Below are positions 62,756 through 64,000 of a stretch of 64,000 nt of DNA, one piece after another (within the stretch, counting starts at the first letter, position 1; each line of letters opens with the position of its first letter). The DNA lies in assembly GCA_947644305.1 (NCBI GenBank), contig CANRYS010000013.1, positions 1-64,000 of the forward strand, read 5' to 3'. A program made the position numbers and the translations under genes. The notes under the pieces are model-generated. The model worked only from the letters and a program-made list of their open reading frames with translations. It ran no database searches and was not told the DNA's origin. Source of the DNA: an uncultured Roseburia sp. Its GTDB lineage: Bacteria; Bacillota; Clostridia; Lachnospirales; Lachnospiraceae.

Positions 62756-63900
62756 GAAAAGAACAGAATGCCCCCAAACGAATTTTATTTATTACCGGAA
62801 CCAGAGCAGATTATGGTAAGATCAAATCGATAATGAAGACCATGGACCGATCAGACCGGTATGAGGTATTTATTTATGTATCGGGAATGCATCTGCTTTC
62901 CCAGTATGGAAGCACGTATCGGGAGGTCCTCAAAGACCAGTATGAGAATGTGCATGTGGCCTTTGGTCAGCAGCATACCGATGACATGAGCTATAATCTT
63001 GGGGTGGTGCTGAGCAATCTTGCCCCCTATACGGCCCAGGTGAGACCGGATATGATTGTTGTACACGGTGATCGTATCGATGCGCTGGCGGGTGCGATCA
63101 CGGGAGCTTTGAATAATATCCTTGTCGCACACATCGAGGGAGGAGAGATATCGGGGACCATTGACGATTCCATCCGCCATGCTGTTTCTAAATTTGCCCA
63201 TCTGCATTTTGTATGCAATGAAGAGGCCAAAAAGAGGATTATTCAACTTGGAGAAAGCGAGAAGCATATTTTTGTGATCGGTTCGCCGGATATAGATATA
63301 ATGTTGGGAAATCATCTTCCCTCGCTGGACAAAGCAAAGACATATTATGATATCACCTTTGAGGAATATGCCATCTTTATGTATCACCCAGTCACGACAG
63401 AGGTGGCGCGGTTAGGAGAGCATATTAAAAAAGTGATTGAGGCATTGCGTATTTCCAAAAGAAATTATATTGTCATCTACCCCAATAACGATCTAGGAAC
63501 AGAGATTATCCTGGAAAATGTGCGTAAATTAGATGAAGAAGAGCATTTTGCCGTGTATCCTTCGTTGCGGTTTGAGTATTTTCTTACACTGCTTCGTCAT
63601 GCCCAGTTTATTATTGGAAATTCTAGCGCTGGAATCCGGGAAAGCGGGATCTATGGTGTGCCTGCTGTGGATATCGGCACGAGGCAGGAGGGGAGGTATG
63701 ACCAAAATACTTTGAAAAATGTCCAGCACGTGGAAGAGAGCGTAGAGGAAATCACGGAGGCGATCTGTAGGACAGGGGAACATGCGATCCGGTGCCACAA
63801 TTTTGGCCTGGGAAACAGCACAGAAAAATTTCTGCAAATTCTGGATCAGGAGGATGTGTGGAAATGTGAGGTACAAAAGAGGTTTGTGGATCTGTCTTAA
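62752..63900 (+). CDS. Hydrolysing UDP-N-acetylglucosamine 2-epimerase (NeuC/LegG-like)
   Basis: 382 residues. ILFITGTRADYGKIKSIMKT, VVHGDRIDALAGAITG, HIEGGEISGTIDDSIRHAV and IIGNSSAGIRESGIYGVPAV are the family motifs. These enzymes release UDP and form ManNAc or its 4-acetamido-6-deoxy form, the first sugar for sialic or legionaminic acid. The substrate cannot be decided here. It is coupled to the small gene before it, within the Maf operon. Confidence 0.88.
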   Translation: MRKEQNAPKRILFITGTRADYGKIKSIMKTMDRSDRYEVFIYVSGMHLLSQYGSTYREVLKDQYENVHVAFGQQHTDDMSYNLGVVLSNLAPYTAQVRPDMIVVHGDRIDALAGAITGALNNILVAHIEGGEISGTIDDSIRHAVSKFAHLHFVCNEEAKKRIIQLGESEKHIFVIGSPDIDIMLGNHLPSLDKAKTYYDITFEEYAIFMYHPVTTEVARLGEHIKKVIEALRISKRNYIVIYPNNDLGTEIILENVRKLDEEEHFAVYPSLRFEYFLTLLRHAQFIIGNSSAGIRESGIYGVPAVDIGTRQEGRYDQNTLKNVQHVEESVEEITEAICRTGEHAIRCHNFGLGNSTEKFLQILDQEDVWKCEVQKRFVDLS

Positions 63901-63939
63901 AAGACAACACTAATTAAAAAAAAATTTAAAATAAAGGGT

Positions 63940-63965
63940 TAAGGAAATAAAAAGTACTCCGATAT
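63940..63965 (+). promoter_or_regulatory. Sigma-28-like promoter at the right edge
   Basis: GGGTTAAG (63936-63943), 14 bases, then TCCGATAT (63958-63965). It points out of the window to the next gene, possibly a flagellin. Confidence 0.6.
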
Positions 63966-64000
63966 ATATAGTGTCAGAGAATAACTGGCTAGGGAGATGT

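Overview
The window looks like a chromosome segment from a spore-forming, flagellated Clostridia bacterium, most likely a Lachnospiraceae gut commensal. The reasons are low-to-moderate GC, strong AGGAGG ribosome sites, a spoVA operon, a flaG-fliD-fliS / fliW-csrA / flgMNKL flagellar block, a DAP-type lysA and an FMN-riboswitch rib operon. No species can be named from sequence alone.

Layout. 1-1500: tRNA-Asn, a broken 5' copy of it, and a decayed parA/parB remnant of a plasmid or integrative element. 1641-9607: a GntR-regulated catabolic operon (amidohydrolase, YfcC/DcuC-type carrier, two PfkB kinases, second amidohydrolase, YjbQ, FrlB-like SIS protein) that resembles the fructoselysine/fructose-asparagine pathways but with different partners. 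9822-12114: a cell-wall amidase facing spoVAA-AB-AC; spoVAD and spoVAE are not present. 12213-18655: an AT-rich decayed island with a transposase scrap, two intact ABC exporters, a truncated radical SAM gene and a frameshifted unknown gene. 18933-23829: a PepSY protein, a CMP-nonulosonate synthetase-like gene and a 1059-residue surface protein with about 12 Cys/His repeats and BspA-like leucine-rich repeats. 24068-30944: cspA, then asd-nudix-pyrC-pyrF-lipoprotein-pyrK-pyrD. 31746-36174: an FMN riboswitch and ribD-ribE-ribBA-ribH followed by a TatD-linked radical SAM protein. 36187-40730: esterase, thioesterase and a MoxR-DUF58-DUF4129-like operon. 40821-44115: lysA, and a MarR-regulated MATE pump. 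44313-48512: a type IIA topoisomerase pair of the topoisomerase IV kind. 48705-49981: a two-gene Panacea-domain plus membrane-protein module that looks like a toxin-antitoxin or defence unit. 50063-63900: late flagellar genes with two FlgK paralogues, then a Maf-type motility accessory protein and a hydrolysing UDP-sugar 2-epimerase, pointing to flagellin glycosylation with nonulosonic acids.

How it fits together. Three sigma-28-like promoters (before flgM, before flaG, and at the right edge) share the core GGGTTAA followed by CCGATA. FlgM (anti-sigma-28), FliW/CsrA (post-transcriptional flagellin control), FliS and a FliT-like protein form the usual filament-assembly control set. Maf, the epimerase and, at a distance, the CMP-sugar synthetase probably supply sugar for flagellin.

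Most promising leads for something undescribed: the Panacea/membrane-protein pair, whose promoter lies inside the previous terminator and is followed by a direct repeat; the Amadori-type operon with two amidohydrolases; the radical-SAM/ABC remnant with a possible GG-ending peptide; and a 16-bp repeat bracketing the synthetase/surface-protein cassette. All calls come from reading the sequence; no database search was run.
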